A DNA stretch of 64,000 bases from Ardenticatenales bacterium (lineage in GTDB: Bacteria > Chloroflexota > Anaerolineae > Promineifilales > Promineifilaceae), in contig JACKBM010000004.1 of NCBI GenBank assembly GCA_020634575.1, positions 183,294 through 247,293 of the forward strand, in the 5' to 3' direction. The notes under the pieces were generated by a model that saw only the letters and a list, made by a program, of their open reading frames with translations, searched no databases and had not been told where the DNA came from. Positions 51,621 to 60,722 of this stretch are shown one piece after another. The stretch's first letter is position 1. Each line of letters begins with the position of its first letter. The translations under genes were made by a program, and so were the position numbers.

Positions 51621-52958
51621 GGCGACCAGTGACTTTAAGCCCACCACTGATCGCCGCGCAGGCCACTGGCCTTTACCCGTTAGCCATCTACCATTCAAAA
51701 TTTCTTCCGCCCTATTCACCCGAATATTGTTCTCCGCGATGAGTTGTTCCGCGATGCGGGTGACCATCATGCCGGTGGCGCCGGCGGCCATGGCGACCTG
51801 GCGGGCGTGCATGCGCATGTGGCCCATCTGGATGCCGCTGGTGGCCAGGGCGCGGATGGCGGCCAGGTTCTGGGCCAGGCCGACGGCAGCCATAATCTGG
51901 GCCAGCTCCGCCGCGGAGGCGACATCCAGAATCTTCAGTGCCACCTGGGCTACCGGATGGACCCGGGTCGCGCCGCCGACAATGCCGACAGCCAACGGCA
52001 ACGTCAGTTCACCATACAGATCGCCATTGTCGTCTACATGCCAATCGGTCAGGGCGCGGTATTGGCCATCCCGGGCCGCGTAGGCGTGAGCGCCAGCTTC
52101 GATGGCGCGCCAATCATTGCCGGTGGCAATACAGACCGCATCAACACCATTCATGATGCCCTTGTTGTGGGTGGTGGCCCGATACGGGTCGACCAGGGCA
52201 AAGACATTGGCCTCTTCAATCCCTTTGGCGACTTCCGCGCCGCTGAAGCCGGGGGTTTCCAGGGCAGCAGCGGGGATGATGCAGCGAGCGGTAGCCGTGC
52301 GCCGGTCGGTCAGGTTGGAGAGGATGCGCAGGTTGGTGCGACCGCCGGACAGATCCTCGATGAGAGGCGCCAGCGCTTCAACGGCGGTGTTAATGGCGTT
52401 GGCGCCCATGGCGTCACGGCAATCGTAGAGGAGGTGGACGACCAGCATGGGACCGGCCGGTGTCTCCGGGAACGCCCGCACCTCAATGCCGCGCGCCCCA
52501 CCGCCACGCCGCACGATATTCTGGCTGATCGCATCTGCCGCTTCCATTAACTGGGCTTCGCTAGACTCGATGGCGACCTGCGCGGCCAACAGATCAGGCA
52601 CATCCAACACCTGAATCTGGCCAATCATGACCGGCTCACTGGCCTCCGTCCGGAAACCGCCACCTTCACGCACCAGCTTGGCCGCAAAGCTCACCGCGGC
52701 AATGACGCTGGGCTCCTCAATGGCCATGGGAATGAGATAATCACGGCCGTTGATGGTGAAATTACAGGCGACGCCGATGGGCAGTTCATAGGTCCCGAGA
52801 CCATTTTCCACCATCTGCGCCGCCGTCTCACTGGGTAGGCCCTGGCCCAGCAGCGCTGCGCGCTCCTGTTCATTCAGGCCGGCCCAATCACCAACCAGGG
52901 CGACCCGTTCAGCCAATGTTTTCTTATAAAATCCCGGAATCCGCGAAACCTTCGACAT
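51576..52958 (-). CDS. mvaA: Hydroxymethylglutaryl-CoA reductase, class II
   Basis: 460 residues from MSKVSRIPGFYKKTLAERV, with GGAGG four bases before the ATG. Class II (Pseudomonas mevalonii-like) features: ENGLGTYELPIGVACNF with catalytic Glu, ALVDPYRATTHNKGIMNGVD with catalytic Lys, then the Asp in GVDAVCIATGNDWRAIE, and GHMRMHARQVAMAAG with His. It reduces HMG-CoA to mevalonate, or the reverse, normally with NADH. First gene of the mevalonate operon. About 30 residues longer than the family at the C terminus (LTGKGQWPARRSVVGLKSLV and on), where the reading frame runs into repeat sequence; the tail is probably dispensable. Confidence 0.93.
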   Translation of the reverse strand: MSKVSRIPGFYKKTLAERVALVGDWAGLNEQERAALLGQGLPSETAAQMVENGLGTYELPIGVACNFTINGRDYLIPMAIEEPSVIAAVSFAAKLVREGGGFRTEASEPVMIGQIQVLDVPDLLAAQVAIESSEAQLMEAADAISQNIVRRGGGARGIEVRAFPETPAGPMLVVHLLYDCRDAMGANAINTAVEALAPLIEDLSGGRTNLRILSNLTDRRTATARCIIPAAALETPGFSGAEVAKGIEEANVFALVDPYRATTHNKGIMNGVDAVCIATGNDWRAIEAGAHAYAARDGQYRALTDWHVDDNGDLYGELTLPLAVGIVGGATRVHPVAQVALKILDVASAAELAQIMAAVGLAQNLAAIRALATSGIQMGHMRMHARQVAMAAGATGMMVTRIAEQLIAENNIRVNRAEEILNGRWLTGKGQWPARRSVVGLKSLVAERAQPVPKAKRTDS

Positions 52959-52998
52959 CCAACCTCCGGTAGAGTGGCGTAAAACCATCTATCGTAGA

Positions 52999-53027
52999 AA
53001 ACCTCCGGAAGGTCATCCCGGAGGTTT
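52999..53027 (-). terminator. Terminator-like hairpin after the lipoprotein gene
   Basis: AAACCTCCGG / CCGGAGGTTT with a nine-base loop; on the minus strand it ends in TTTTC. It lies 85 bases past the lipoprotein stop codon and 41 bases before the reductase start, so it separates the two minus-strand transcripts. Confidence 0.7.
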
Positions 53028-53111
53028 GCAAATTTGGTTTACTATAGCGGCCGAAAGCTGTCAAAATCTATCTTGTCGGCGGAATTGAAGGGAAATGAGA
53101 GGAAATTAATC

Positions 53112-53867
53112 CTATTGGCTGGCTGTACCGGTAAGAAGCAGGCTGCTATCGTCGATGACGACACTGGCCACGGTCACATTGGCCGGCAAGTTGTTGATAG
53201 CTGCGGTGAGATTGTTGTTGATGGTCGTTTCCATGGCATCCAGCACAAACGCGGGCACATCGGCGCGACCGATTTCGGCGCTTTCGATGTCAAAGGTGAG
53301 TTCGCCATTGGTGAGAACCGGCCGGAAAGCCACCACCAGTTGCGCCACAAACGGCTCCTGGATGTCGCCTAACAACAGTAATGAGCCATTGCCCTGGAAA
53401 TCGACGCGGACATTACGGATCTGGCGCGTCTCGCCGGCCTCAATGGCGGCCTGCTCCCGCATCAGCAGCACCGCATTGACCTCTTCTTCCAGCAAAGTCA
53501 CACTGATATTGCCATTGTCATTGGCAATAACCGAAGCAAACTTTTCTTCCAGATAGGCGGTGTCATAGCCGGCCCCTTCCAGCGTCGCCACAACATCAGC
53601 CCCCTCGACGATGACCGCCGTGGCCAGAGCGCCGACCTGCTCGCCGGCGGCCGAGGCTGTGGCCACCAGATCCGCCTGCTGCAGCCCTGCCGCTGCTGTA
53701 GCCGCTTCCTGGCCAGCCAAGACGGCGGCCGCCTCCACGGTACCCCGCACCACCTCAGCAGTCGCATCAAACCCCTCCGGCACCGAGGGCGCTGACAGGC
53801 CACAGGCCAACGTCAGGAACAGAAGCAACAAACCCAGGCCCAACAAAGTTACACGCGGCTTGTCCAT
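53112..53867 (-). CDS. Putative lipoprotein
   Basis: 251 residues from MDKPRVTLLGLGLLLLFLTL with lipobox LTLAC-G (Cys ~22), so it is exported and lipid-anchored. GGAGG lies seven bases before the ATG. Ala-rich helical middle (ATAAAGLQQADLVATASAAGE), then a beta-rich C-terminal part (ISVTLLEEEVNAVLLMRE, VRVDFQGNGSLLLLGDI) that might bind lipid. No known family recognised. It is divergent from the protease gene across the tandem palindrome array. Confidence 0.72.
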   Translation of the reverse strand: MDKPRVTLLGLGLLLLFLTLACGLSAPSVPEGFDATAEVVRGTVEAAAVLAGQEAATAAAGLQQADLVATASAAGEQVGALATAVIVEGADVVATLEGAGYDTAYLEEKFASVIANDNGNISVTLLEEEVNAVLLMREQAAIEAGETRQIRNVRVDFQGNGSLLLLGDIQEPFVAQLVVAFRPVLTNGELTFDIESAEIGRADVPAFVLDAMETTINNNLTAAINNLPANVTVASVVIDDSSLLLTGTASQ

Positions 53868-53980
53868 CCAAGCACCTCCAGACAAACAGGACCAAGATCC
53901 CGTACAATTCCAAAACAGCAGTCATTTTAACAGGCCGGTCAATATCCACCCTCGCCACACATCAACTTCTCACCTCGCGG

Positions 53981-54110
53981 ACCCGTCGGGTGGTGGACCC
54001 GTCGGTGGTGGACCCGTCGGGTGGTGGACCCGTCGGGTGGTGGACCCGTCGGGTTGGACCCGTCGGGTGGGGACCCGTCGGGTTGGTAGGGACCCGTCGG
54101 GTTGGTGGGA
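53981..54110. repeat. Tandem array of eight ACCCGTCGGGT palindromic units
   Basis: ACCCGTCGGGT (itself ACCCG-T-CGGGT) repeated with spacers GGTGG or TGG at roughly 15-18-base intervals, eight copies with small variation. Located between divergent lipoprotein and protease genes, just upstream of a promoter. The core CCCGTCGGGTTG is shared with the composite repeats. Could be a multi-site operator. Confidence 0.85.
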
Positions 54111-54120
54111 TCAAGGATGC

Positions 54121-54149
54121 TTGACCGCCCCCTCGGGGTTGTGTAGCAT
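54121..54149 (+). promoter_or_regulatory. Promoter of the zincin gene
   Basis: TTGACC (54121-54126), 17-base spacer, TAGCAT (54144-54149). Eleven bases after the end of the ACCCGTCGGGT array and 37 bases before the ATG. Confidence 0.55.
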
Positions 54150-54186
54150 ATAGCAACTTTGACCCCGCAGATGGGGAGCACCCTCT

Positions 54187-56022
54187 ATGAAACGTTCGAC
54201 ATTGTATGGCGCCTTCCTGACGCTGCTCATGTTTTGGCTGGTTATTCTGGCGGTTGTCGTCTTCCTTTTTCAGGCGCGCGGTCGCCTCAATCAGGACGTG
54301 GCCACGCTCAATGACGAAAAACAGTCCCTCAATGAGGAGCTGTCCGCCCGCAACAACCAGTTAGCTACCGCCCAGAGTGGTCAGGCGCTCGCCATTCAGG
54401 AGCTCTCCACGCGCGACGCTGAGTTAGGCGAAGCCCAGAATCAGCAAAGTAGCCTGGAGAACGAGCTCGCCACCAGCCAGAGCGCCATCGAGTCGCTCGC
54501 CGCTGAAGCGACCGCCGCAGCGGCCAGTGCCGCTGAGCTGCAGGCCACCCTGACCGCCGTTCAACAGCAACCGCCATTCGTCCGGCTCATCGCCCCGACG
54601 GCCGACACGGCGATTACCCCCAACGAACCCACGGAAATCATCATCGCGGCGACTGATCCCGATGGCCTCAGCCTGATCGCGCTGGCTATTAACGAGGAAA
54701 ACCAGCTCTTTGAAGGCCACGGCGAGACGCTCATAACCATCACGGTGCCCTGGACGCCGGCCGCTGAAGGCAGCTACGTCATTGCCGTCTCCGCCGTTGA
54801 TCTCACTGAACAATCCAGTGAAGCAGTTGAGCTTACCCTCGATATCGTCGATGTGGATGCGCGTAACGCAGCTATCCGGGCTGAAGTGGAAGCCAATGTG
54901 CTGGAAATCCGTGGTCTCGAGCTGCTGGCCCCCATCGTGCCGACCTTACTGACCAGGGCCGAGCTGGCTGAACGGGTTGAGACTGACTTTTTTGGCGATT
55001 ACAGTGAAGAAGATGCGGCCGACGAGGCGCTGATTTATTGCGCTTTTGATTTTGTAACCTGCGATTTTGACCTTTACGAGTTTCTGATCAGCGTCTACAG
55101 CGGCGCTATCGCTGGTTTCTATGATCCGGAGACAGCCGAGTTTGTCGTAGTGGCTGATGGCGGCCTGCTCAGCAGCAGTGAGCAGTGGACCCACGCCCAT
55201 GAATTTATGCACGCGCTGCAAGATCAGCACTTTGGCCTGGATCAGATTTCGGATGACTCAATGGATTCAGAAGCAGCTGCCGCCTTCCGGGCCCTGGCTG
55301 AAGGCGAAGCAACCCTCATCCAACTCCTCTACCTGCCCTATTTCAGCCCGGAGGAGCAGGCGACGCTCTTTGAAGATGACGGCAGCCCGGACCCATTTGC
55401 CGGCGCCCCCGCCTTTTTCCGTGAGCAAATTCTCTTTCCTTATAGCGAGGGATTTGACTTCGTTCAGACGATTTATGATGAGGGTGGCTTTGACCGTCTC
55501 GATGAAGTCTGGGCTGATCCGCCGGTTTCCACCGAGCAGATCTTGCACCCCGAACTGTATGAAGCCGGGAATGACCCCATCCCTGTCCCCCTGCCGCCCC
55601 TGACAGACACGCTGGGTACAGGCTGGCGCCAGATCGACGAAGATGTCGTGGGCGAATTTATGTTACGGCAATACCTGGAGCAGGGGATCAGCAGCGGCGC
55701 AGCTGAAGATGCCGCGGCAGGCTGGGGCGGCGACCGCTTCGCCTTGTATTACAATGATGCTGATTCTGAACTGGTCCTCGTTTTGCGTACTGTCTGGGAC
55801 AGTGTGGCTGACAATAGCGAATTTCAGTCAGCCTATCAGCTCTACGGCGAGACCCAGTTCGGCGACAACCTGGTGCCGGAAGCGTTTCCAGAGGCCACTC
55901 TCTGCTGGCAGCCAGAAGGTGAAGTTGTCTGTTTGATTGCTGAGGACAATGTCACCAGCACCATCGTGCGCGCACCTTCACTTGAGCTCATCCAGACCAT
56001 CTGGGATGAGTTGCAGTCCTAG
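54187..56022 (+). CDS. Membrane-anchored zinc metalloprotease (HEFMH zincin)
   Basis: 611 residues. One N-terminal membrane helix (residues ~9-30), a coiled coil (~33-120, LNDEKQSLNEELSARNNQLA and on), an Ig-like beta domain (~125-225, VRLIAPTADTAITPNEPTEI), then a zincin domain. The zinc site is HEFMH at 338-342 in THAHEFMHALQDQHFGL; RALAEGEATLI downstream may give the third ligand (Glu). The C-terminal part has WGGDRFALYYNDADSELVLV. GGGGAG lies nine bases upstream. It would be held on the outer membrane face. The next gene codes a paralogue of its Ig and protease domains with dead sites. Family of the protease not named. Confidence 0.8.
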   Translation: MKRSTLYGAFLTLLMFWLVILAVVVFLFQARGRLNQDVATLNDEKQSLNEELSARNNQLATAQSGQALAIQELSTRDAELGEAQNQQSSLENELATSQSAIESLAAEATAAAASAAELQATLTAVQQQPPFVRLIAPTADTAITPNEPTEIIIAATDPDGLSLIALAINEENQLFEGHGETLITITVPWTPAAEGSYVIAVSAVDLTEQSSEAVELTLDIVDVDARNAAIRAEVEANVLEIRGLELLAPIVPTLLTRAELAERVETDFFGDYSEEDAADEALIYCAFDFVTCDFDLYEFLISVYSGAIAGFYDPETAEFVVVADGGLLSSSEQWTHAHEFMHALQDQHFGLDQISDDSMDSEAAAAFRALAEGEATLIQLLYLPYFSPEEQATLFEDDGSPDPFAGAPAFFREQILFPYSEGFDFVQTIYDEGGFDRLDEVWADPPVSTEQILHPELYEAGNDPIPVPLPPLTDTLGTGWRQIDEDVVGEFMLRQYLEQGISSGAAEDAAAGWGGDRFALYYNDADSELVLVLRTVWDSVADNSEFQSAYQLYGETQFGDNLVPEAFPEATLCWQPEGEVVCLIAEDNVTSTIVRAPSLELIQTIWDELQS

Positions 56023-56122
56023 TTTGAACGTTTGAGACGCCGGGCCGCGTAATTTCCAGACGCAGCGTGGCTCCGGCCGGCGCCAGTAACCTCATACAAC
56101 TGGTTGTCAAGGATTTGGTAGC

Positions 56123-58669
56123 ATGGCGGCAGAATTACCAAAGCAGATTGGCCGGTACCGGATTCGTGGTCCGTTGGCGGCCACCGAGACAAGCATTCTG
56201 CTGGAAGCACATGACCCGGGGCTGGGTCAGCCCGTTGCCCTGCAACTTTTCGGACGCCCTTTTGTCACTGAAAATTTTCTGGCTACCTTACAGCGTGATG
56301 CGCGCCGGCTGAGCCATTTGCGGCACCGTCAACTCTTGCAAGTCCATGGCGCCGGTCTGGAACTGGGTCACGCCTTTCTGGTGACCGCCATCCCACCAGG
56401 CCACAAACTCGAGGAGGCGCTGGCCGGCGGCCCCCTCTCGCCAGCCGAGGCCGAAGAGACCATCACCGCCATCGCCGCAGGTGTCGCCGCCATTCATGAC
56501 GCCGGTCTCCTGCATATGAACCTGGCGCCAGGCTCAATCTATATCAACGACGAGGGCCAGCCCGTGGTTGGCGGTTATTGCCCGCTTAATCCCAGAGAGT
56601 CGCTTTTCGCAGCGCCGGAGCAACAACAAGGGCAGCCGTTGAGCCGCCGTAGCGACATCTACAGCCTGGGCATGTTGTTGTTGTACCTTTTATCCGGCCG
56701 GTCCCAACGCACCATCGCCAGCATGGCCCAGCTACCCGTCGCCTATCAAGATGTCGTCCGCAAAGCCACCGCCGCCGCGTCTCTGGCCCGCTACAGCTCG
56801 GTGCAGGAGATGATCGCTGCCCTACCCGGCATCCAGCCGGATGAACCGGCTACACCGCTCTTGATTGAGCCCATGGAAGCGTATGAACTCGATCCAGAAC
56901 CGGAGGATGTAGCGCCTGAATTTACCGTGATCAGGGAGCTGCCGCCCGTACCTGAACCGGCTGAGCGCCTGCCTGATTTAAGCCAGAAACAGGGCGGCGT
57001 CCCCCTCTTGCCAATTGGGTTGGGCCTGGTCTTTGTTTGCCTGGCCCTGGGCGCGCTGGGCTGGTATTTCGGCGGCGACCTGGTGGCCGGCGCTGAGCCA
57101 ACCGCCGCCGCCCCCACCCTGCACCCAACCGCCGTCGCTAACGCGACCTCCACGCCAACCCCGGCGCCCAGCCCGACGCGGACGCCCACAGCCACCCCGA
57201 TCCCTGTACAGATCAGCATCAGCAGCCCGACCGGGGGCACCACCATCGATCTCGGCCAATCAGTCCAGCTCAACTTCCTCCTGTCGGACCCGGTTGGCAT
57301 CCGCACCGTCAACATCCTGGCCAACGGTCAGGTGATTGCCAACTATAATGCTGGCGGCGTCACAGTCTTTGAGGTCGACGAACCCTGGGTGCCTAACCGG
57401 CGCGGCAGCAAGCTGATTGAGGTCATTGCCGTGAATCGCAACGGTGAGCAGCTACCCCTGGAAACAACAACCATTCGCGTCATCGACCAGGCGCTGCTCG
57501 CCCGGCATAGCGATACCTGGACCCGCATCGAGAACAATGTCAGCGAGATACGGGGACTGGACCCGCTGGAACCGGTCTTTCCCGATATGCTGAGTCGCCC
57601 CGCTTACAGTCAACAAGTGGTGCAGGACGATGTTTATTACAGTGAGGAAGGTGCCTGGTATGATGTCGTCCTGCTGCATGCCTTCGACTTTGTGCCGCTC
57701 ACGTTTGACCTTTATCACGAGTATCCCCGCTACGTCACCGACAGCGTTACCGGCTATTACGATACCGTGACCAAAGAGTTTGTCATCCTCAGCGATAATG
57801 ATGAAATGGATGCAAACAACTACTGGGTTTACATATTTTTGTTTATGACCGCGTTGCAAGATCAGCATTTCGAGCTGGGCCGGTTGAACACCGACGTCAA
57901 CGGCTACGAGGAAAATTTGGCGCTATATGCGCTGTCAGCAGGCGAAGCAGGACTGGTCCAGGATCTTTACCTGGATTATGGCTATTTCACCGACGCACAG
58001 TTGGTCGAGCTTTACAGCGATTACTATTTCGACGTGTACAACATCAAGGCCCAGGTCCCATCCAATCTGCCCGATGTGCTGGTCAACGACTTCTGGTTTC
58101 CCCACACCACAGGCTACGATTTTGTTAATACGCTCTTCCAACGAAATGGCTGGGCCGGTGTGACGGCGGCCTGGAACAATTTGCCGGTGTCCAGCGAGCA
58201 AATCATCCACCCCTTCCAATACCTGGCTGGTGATGTGCCGATTCCGGTTACGCTGCCAGATTTGGGGCAAGTTTTACCGGCCGGTTACACCTTATACGAC
58301 CAGGATTCGTTCGGCGAATTTTACCTGCGCGAATATCTCGCCCAGGAGCTTGACGAAGGCCGCGTCAACCAGGCCGCCACCGGCTGGGGCGGCGACCAAT
58401 ATGCCGTCTATCTGCACGAAAACCAGTCGGATATCGTCATGGTCCTGCGCTCCGCCTGGGATAGTCCCGGCGATGCCCAGGAGTTTCTGGCCATCTATCC
58501 TGATTATGCCGCGGCAGCCTACGACATTGCCGGCAGTGAGACCGAGGATGGCGGGCGTTGTTGGGTGAACCAGTTTGTGGTCTGCCTCTATGCGCTGGGT
58601 GACGAGACGCTGATCATCCGCGCCCCTTACCTGGCCCTGGCTGAAACGATCGCGGCCAGCTTCCGCTAA
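56123..58669 (+). CDS. Pseudokinase fused through a membrane helix to a degenerate zincin
   Basis: 848 residues. Residues ~8-240 have a Ser/Thr-kinase fold (IGRYRIRGPL, RRSDIYSLGMLLLYLLSG) but no catalytic site: GxGxxG is lost, VAIK Lys is Gln41, HRD is His131-Met-Asn133, DFG is Val-Gly-Gly (149-151). A membrane helix (~292-318) and Thr/Pro linker follow, then an Ig-like domain and the same ~370-residue zincin domain as the preceding gene, where HEFMHALQDQHF is FLFMTALQDQHF (572-583): both His and the Glu are gone. So it joins two dead domains, one inside and one outside the membrane. 100 bases separate the genes; co-transcription is likely. A sensor or regulator of the active protease is the simplest reading. 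Confidence 0.85.
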   Translation: MAAELPKQIGRYRIRGPLAATETSILLEAHDPGLGQPVALQLFGRPFVTENFLATLQRDARRLSHLRHRQLLQVHGAGLELGHAFLVTAIPPGHKLEEALAGGPLSPAEAEETITAIAAGVAAIHDAGLLHMNLAPGSIYINDEGQPVVGGYCPLNPRESLFAAPEQQQGQPLSRRSDIYSLGMLLLYLLSGRSQRTIASMAQLPVAYQDVVRKATAAASLARYSSVQEMIAALPGIQPDEPATPLLIEPMEAYELDPEPEDVAPEFTVIRELPPVPEPAERLPDLSQKQGGVPLLPIGLGLVFVCLALGALGWYFGGDLVAGAEPTAAAPTLHPTAVANATSTPTPAPSPTRTPTATPIPVQISISSPTGGTTIDLGQSVQLNFLLSDPVGIRTVNILANGQVIANYNAGGVTVFEVDEPWVPNRRGSKLIEVIAVNRNGEQLPLETTTIRVIDQALLARHSDTWTRIENNVSEIRGLDPLEPVFPDMLSRPAYSQQVVQDDVYYSEEGAWYDVVLLHAFDFVPLTFDLYHEYPRYVTDSVTGYYDTVTKEFVILSDNDEMDANNYWVYIFLFMTALQDQHFELGRLNTDVNGYEENLALYALSAGEAGLVQDLYLDYGYFTDAQLVELYSDYYFDVYNIKAQVPSNLPDVLVNDFWFPHTTGYDFVNTLFQRNGWAGVTAAWNNLPVSSEQIIHPFQYLAGDVPIPVTLPDLGQVLPAGYTLYDQDSFGEFYLREYLAQELDEGRVNQAATGWGGDQYAVYLHENQSDIVMVLRSAWDSPGDAQEFLAIYPDYAAAAYDIAGSETEDGGRCWVNQFVVCLYALGDETLIIRAPYLALAETIAASFR

Positions 58670-58673
58670 ACAA

Positions 58674-58706
58674 AAAGAGCGCGCTCCCTGAGGGGGCACG
58701 CTCTTT
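58674..58706. terminator. Bidirectional terminator between convergent genes
   Basis: AAAGAGCG / CGCTCTTT with partly paired interior (CGCTCCC...GGGGGCAC), 5 bases after the pseudokinase stop and 25 bases beyond the hybrid kinase stop on the minus strand. Confidence 0.85.
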
Positions 58707-58730
58707 AACCTTTTCTCTTCATTCCCTGGC

Positions 58731-60251
58731 TCAAACGGGCACAGCCGCATCCAACCGCTGTTTGACTTCGTCGACCAGCTGACGCGGATTGTACGGTTTC
58801 TGCAGGAAGCCGCTGGGGCGCAGACCGCTGAACCGTTCCGCCACATCATCCTTGTGGTAACCAGATGAGATGATAATGGCGACATCCTCATTCAGCTCGC
58901 GCAAGGCGCGGCAGGTATCCTCACCATTCATCCCCGGCATCGACAGATCCAGGATGATCAGGCCAACATCCTGCCTGTTCTGCGTGTAAAGCTCAATCCC
59001 CTTGGGACCGCTAGAAGCTGTCAGCACGGGCACATCGAACATCATGAGAACATCTTCCACCAGGTCCCGGATCGGCTGCTCATCGTCGATGACAAGCACT
59101 TTGTGACCGGCCGGTGCCGCCATCACCACCGGCGCTGCCGGTCGCTCGGCCATCTGGCAGGCTGGCATGAAGAAGCGGAACGTTGTCCCCAGGCCAGGCT
59201 CAGACAGGACTTCCATGCCGGCGCGGTGGCCGCGCATGATGCCCTGCACCGCCGCCAGACCCAGACCCCGGCCCAGTTCCTTGGTCGTGAAAAATGGGTC
59301 GAAGATTTTGGCCAGGTTCTCGTTGTCAATCCCGCTGCCGTTGTCGGCGATTTCCAGCAGGATATAGTTGCCGCTACGCGTCCATTTCTCTTCCGGCCAT
59401 TCCGCCAGGGTCAGCTCATAATCGTCAGCCAACCGGGTACGAATCTCGATCTGGCCGTTACGCGGGCCAATCGCCTCCGCCGCATTCAACACAACCTGGG
59501 TAATGACCTCGCGTAGCTGGCCCGGATCCGCCGCCACATCAGGCAGGTAATCCGCCAACTGCATCATGACCAACACATTCTTGGCAATACCAGCCTGGAG
59601 CAGCGGCATATTACCATGCAGCAACGCATTCAGATCCATTGGCTGTATCTCAAAACCACCTTTGCCAGAGTAAGCCAGCATCTGGTTGGCCAGGTCGGCG
59701 GCTCGCTCCGTATGTTCGATCATCAGTTCGATGTCACGTCGTGCCGTATGGCCCAGGGGCAGCTTGTCCAGGGCAATGACAGCCCGCCCCAAAATGGCCG
59801 ACAGCAAGTTGTTAAAGTCGTGGGCCACGCCCCCGGCCAGCGCGCCCAGGCTTTCCATCTTCTGGATGCGCTGCATCTGTTTTTCCTGAATCTCGCGCTC
59901 AATCGCCGGGATGAGACGGGTCAGATTACCTTTCATGAGGTAATCCTTGGCGCCGCCCCGCATGGCCGCAGCGGCCACATCCTCCCCGATGGTGCCGCTG
60001 ACGATGAAGAAGGGGATTTCCAGCCCTTCTTCCTGCAGCAAATTGAGCGCTTCAACTGCCCCAAAATTAGGCATCGAATAGTCCGCGATGATGATGTCCC
60101 ACTTTTTGCGGGTCAAAGCGGACAACATCTCCGGACGCGACTCAACGCGCTCAGACCGGGGCTGGAAGTTTCCCTTCTTCAGCTCGCGGAGGAGGAGTAA
60201 GGCATCGTCCTCATTGTCTTCGACAATCAGGACATCCAGTAAGACAGTCAT
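58731..60251 (-). CDS. Hybrid two-component protein: receiver, histidine kinase, receiver
   Basis: 506 residues. Receiver 1 (~1-120) with VLIVEDNEDD and acceptor in IIIADYSMPNF; kinase part with GGVAHDFNNLLSAILG (phospho-His), VITQVVLNAAEAIG (N box), DNGSGIDNENLAKIFDPFF (G1), GRGLGLAAVQGIM (G2). Second receiver (~370-500) with VLVIDDEQ and LIILDLSMPGMNG. No membrane segment. The start overlaps the stop of the upstream receiver gene by 4 bases, so it is translationally coupled. Probably passes phosphate from kinase to its own receivers. Output unknown, as no DNA-binding domain is found. Confidence 0.93.
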   Translation of the reverse strand: MTVLLDVLIVEDNEDDALLLLRELKKGNFQPRSERVESRPEMLSALTRKKWDIIIADYSMPNFGAVEALNLLQEEGLEIPFFIVSGTIGEDVAAAAMRGGAKDYLMKGNLTRLIPAIEREIQEKQMQRIQKMESLGALAGGVAHDFNNLLSAILGRAVIALDKLPLGHTARRDIELMIEHTERAADLANQMLAYSGKGGFEIQPMDLNALLHGNMPLLQAGIAKNVLVMMQLADYLPDVAADPGQLREVITQVVLNAAEAIGPRNGQIEIRTRLADDYELTLAEWPEEKWTRSGNYILLEIADNGSGIDNENLAKIFDPFFTTKELGRGLGLAAVQGIMRGHRAGMEVLSEPGLGTTFRFFMPACQMAERPAAPVVMAAPAGHKVLVIDDEQPIRDLVEDVLMMFDVPVLTASSGPKGIELYTQNRQDVGLIILDLSMPGMNGEDTCRALRELNEDVAIIISSGYHKDDVAERFSGLRPSGFLQKPYNPRQLVDEVKQRLDAAVPV

Positions 60252-60694
60252 CGCACCAGGCTACCTTTGGGCATCGATTCATTCAGGCCCAACCAATACG
60301 TTCCAACCTGCTTAATTACTTCGTAAAAGCGATCAAAATCCACCGGCTTACGAATGTAACTGTTCGCGCCATTGTTGTAACAGTTGACAATATCCTGCTG
60401 TTCATTTGAAGTTGTCAGGATCACAACCGGCAGGAAGCGTGTCCGTTCGTCAGCCCGGATCTGCCGCAACACTTCCAGGCCGCTGACCTTGGGCAATTTG
60501 AGGTCAAGCACAACCAGTTGCGGCGTTTCCAGCATGCTGCTGCGGCCATTGCGCGGGAAGAGGTATTCAATAGCCTCAACGCCGTCGCGGGCCACCACAA
60601 TCTTCTTGCCGACATTGCCCTTTTTCAGAGCTCGCAGAGCCAGCGCCAGGTCGTCGGGATTATCTTCGACCAGTAGGATAGTTTCATTACTCAT
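60248..60694 (-). CDS. Single-domain response regulator (CheY/Rcp1-like)
   Basis: 148 residues from MSNETILLVEDNPDDLALAL; a longer frame overlaps the kinase gene and is not needed. Receiver features: acidic pair EDNPDD, acceptor Asp in LVVLDLKLPKVSG, Thr in VILTTSN, and Lys in YIRKPVDF. The pattern with RNGRSSMLETPQLVVLDLKL is that of phytochrome-linked Rcp1-type regulators, which have no DNA-binding domain. Gap to the preceding kinase is 28 bases; overlap with the following hybrid kinase is 4 bases. Confidence 0.93.
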   Translation of the reverse strand: MSNETILLVEDNPDDLALALRALKKGNVGKKIVVARDGVEAIEYLFPRNGRSSMLETPQLVVLDLKLPKVSGLEVLRQIRADERTRFLPVVILTTSNEQQDIVNCYNNGANSYIRKPVDFDRFYEVIKQVGTYWLGLNESMPKGSLVR

Positions 60695-60722
60695 ATCTTT
60701 GCCCTGTAAAAATATCGCCATC

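Noticed and set aside
53981..54110. Tandem array as a CRISPR
   Set aside because: Units are 11 bases with 3-8-base spacers, far too short, spacers are near-identical, and no cas gene is present.
53962..54156. Minus frame with repeated Asp-Gly-Ser-Thr / Pro-Thr-Gly units
   Set aside because: It merely translates the ACCCGTCGGGT DNA repeats; there is no ribosome site and unit lengths are not multiples of three.
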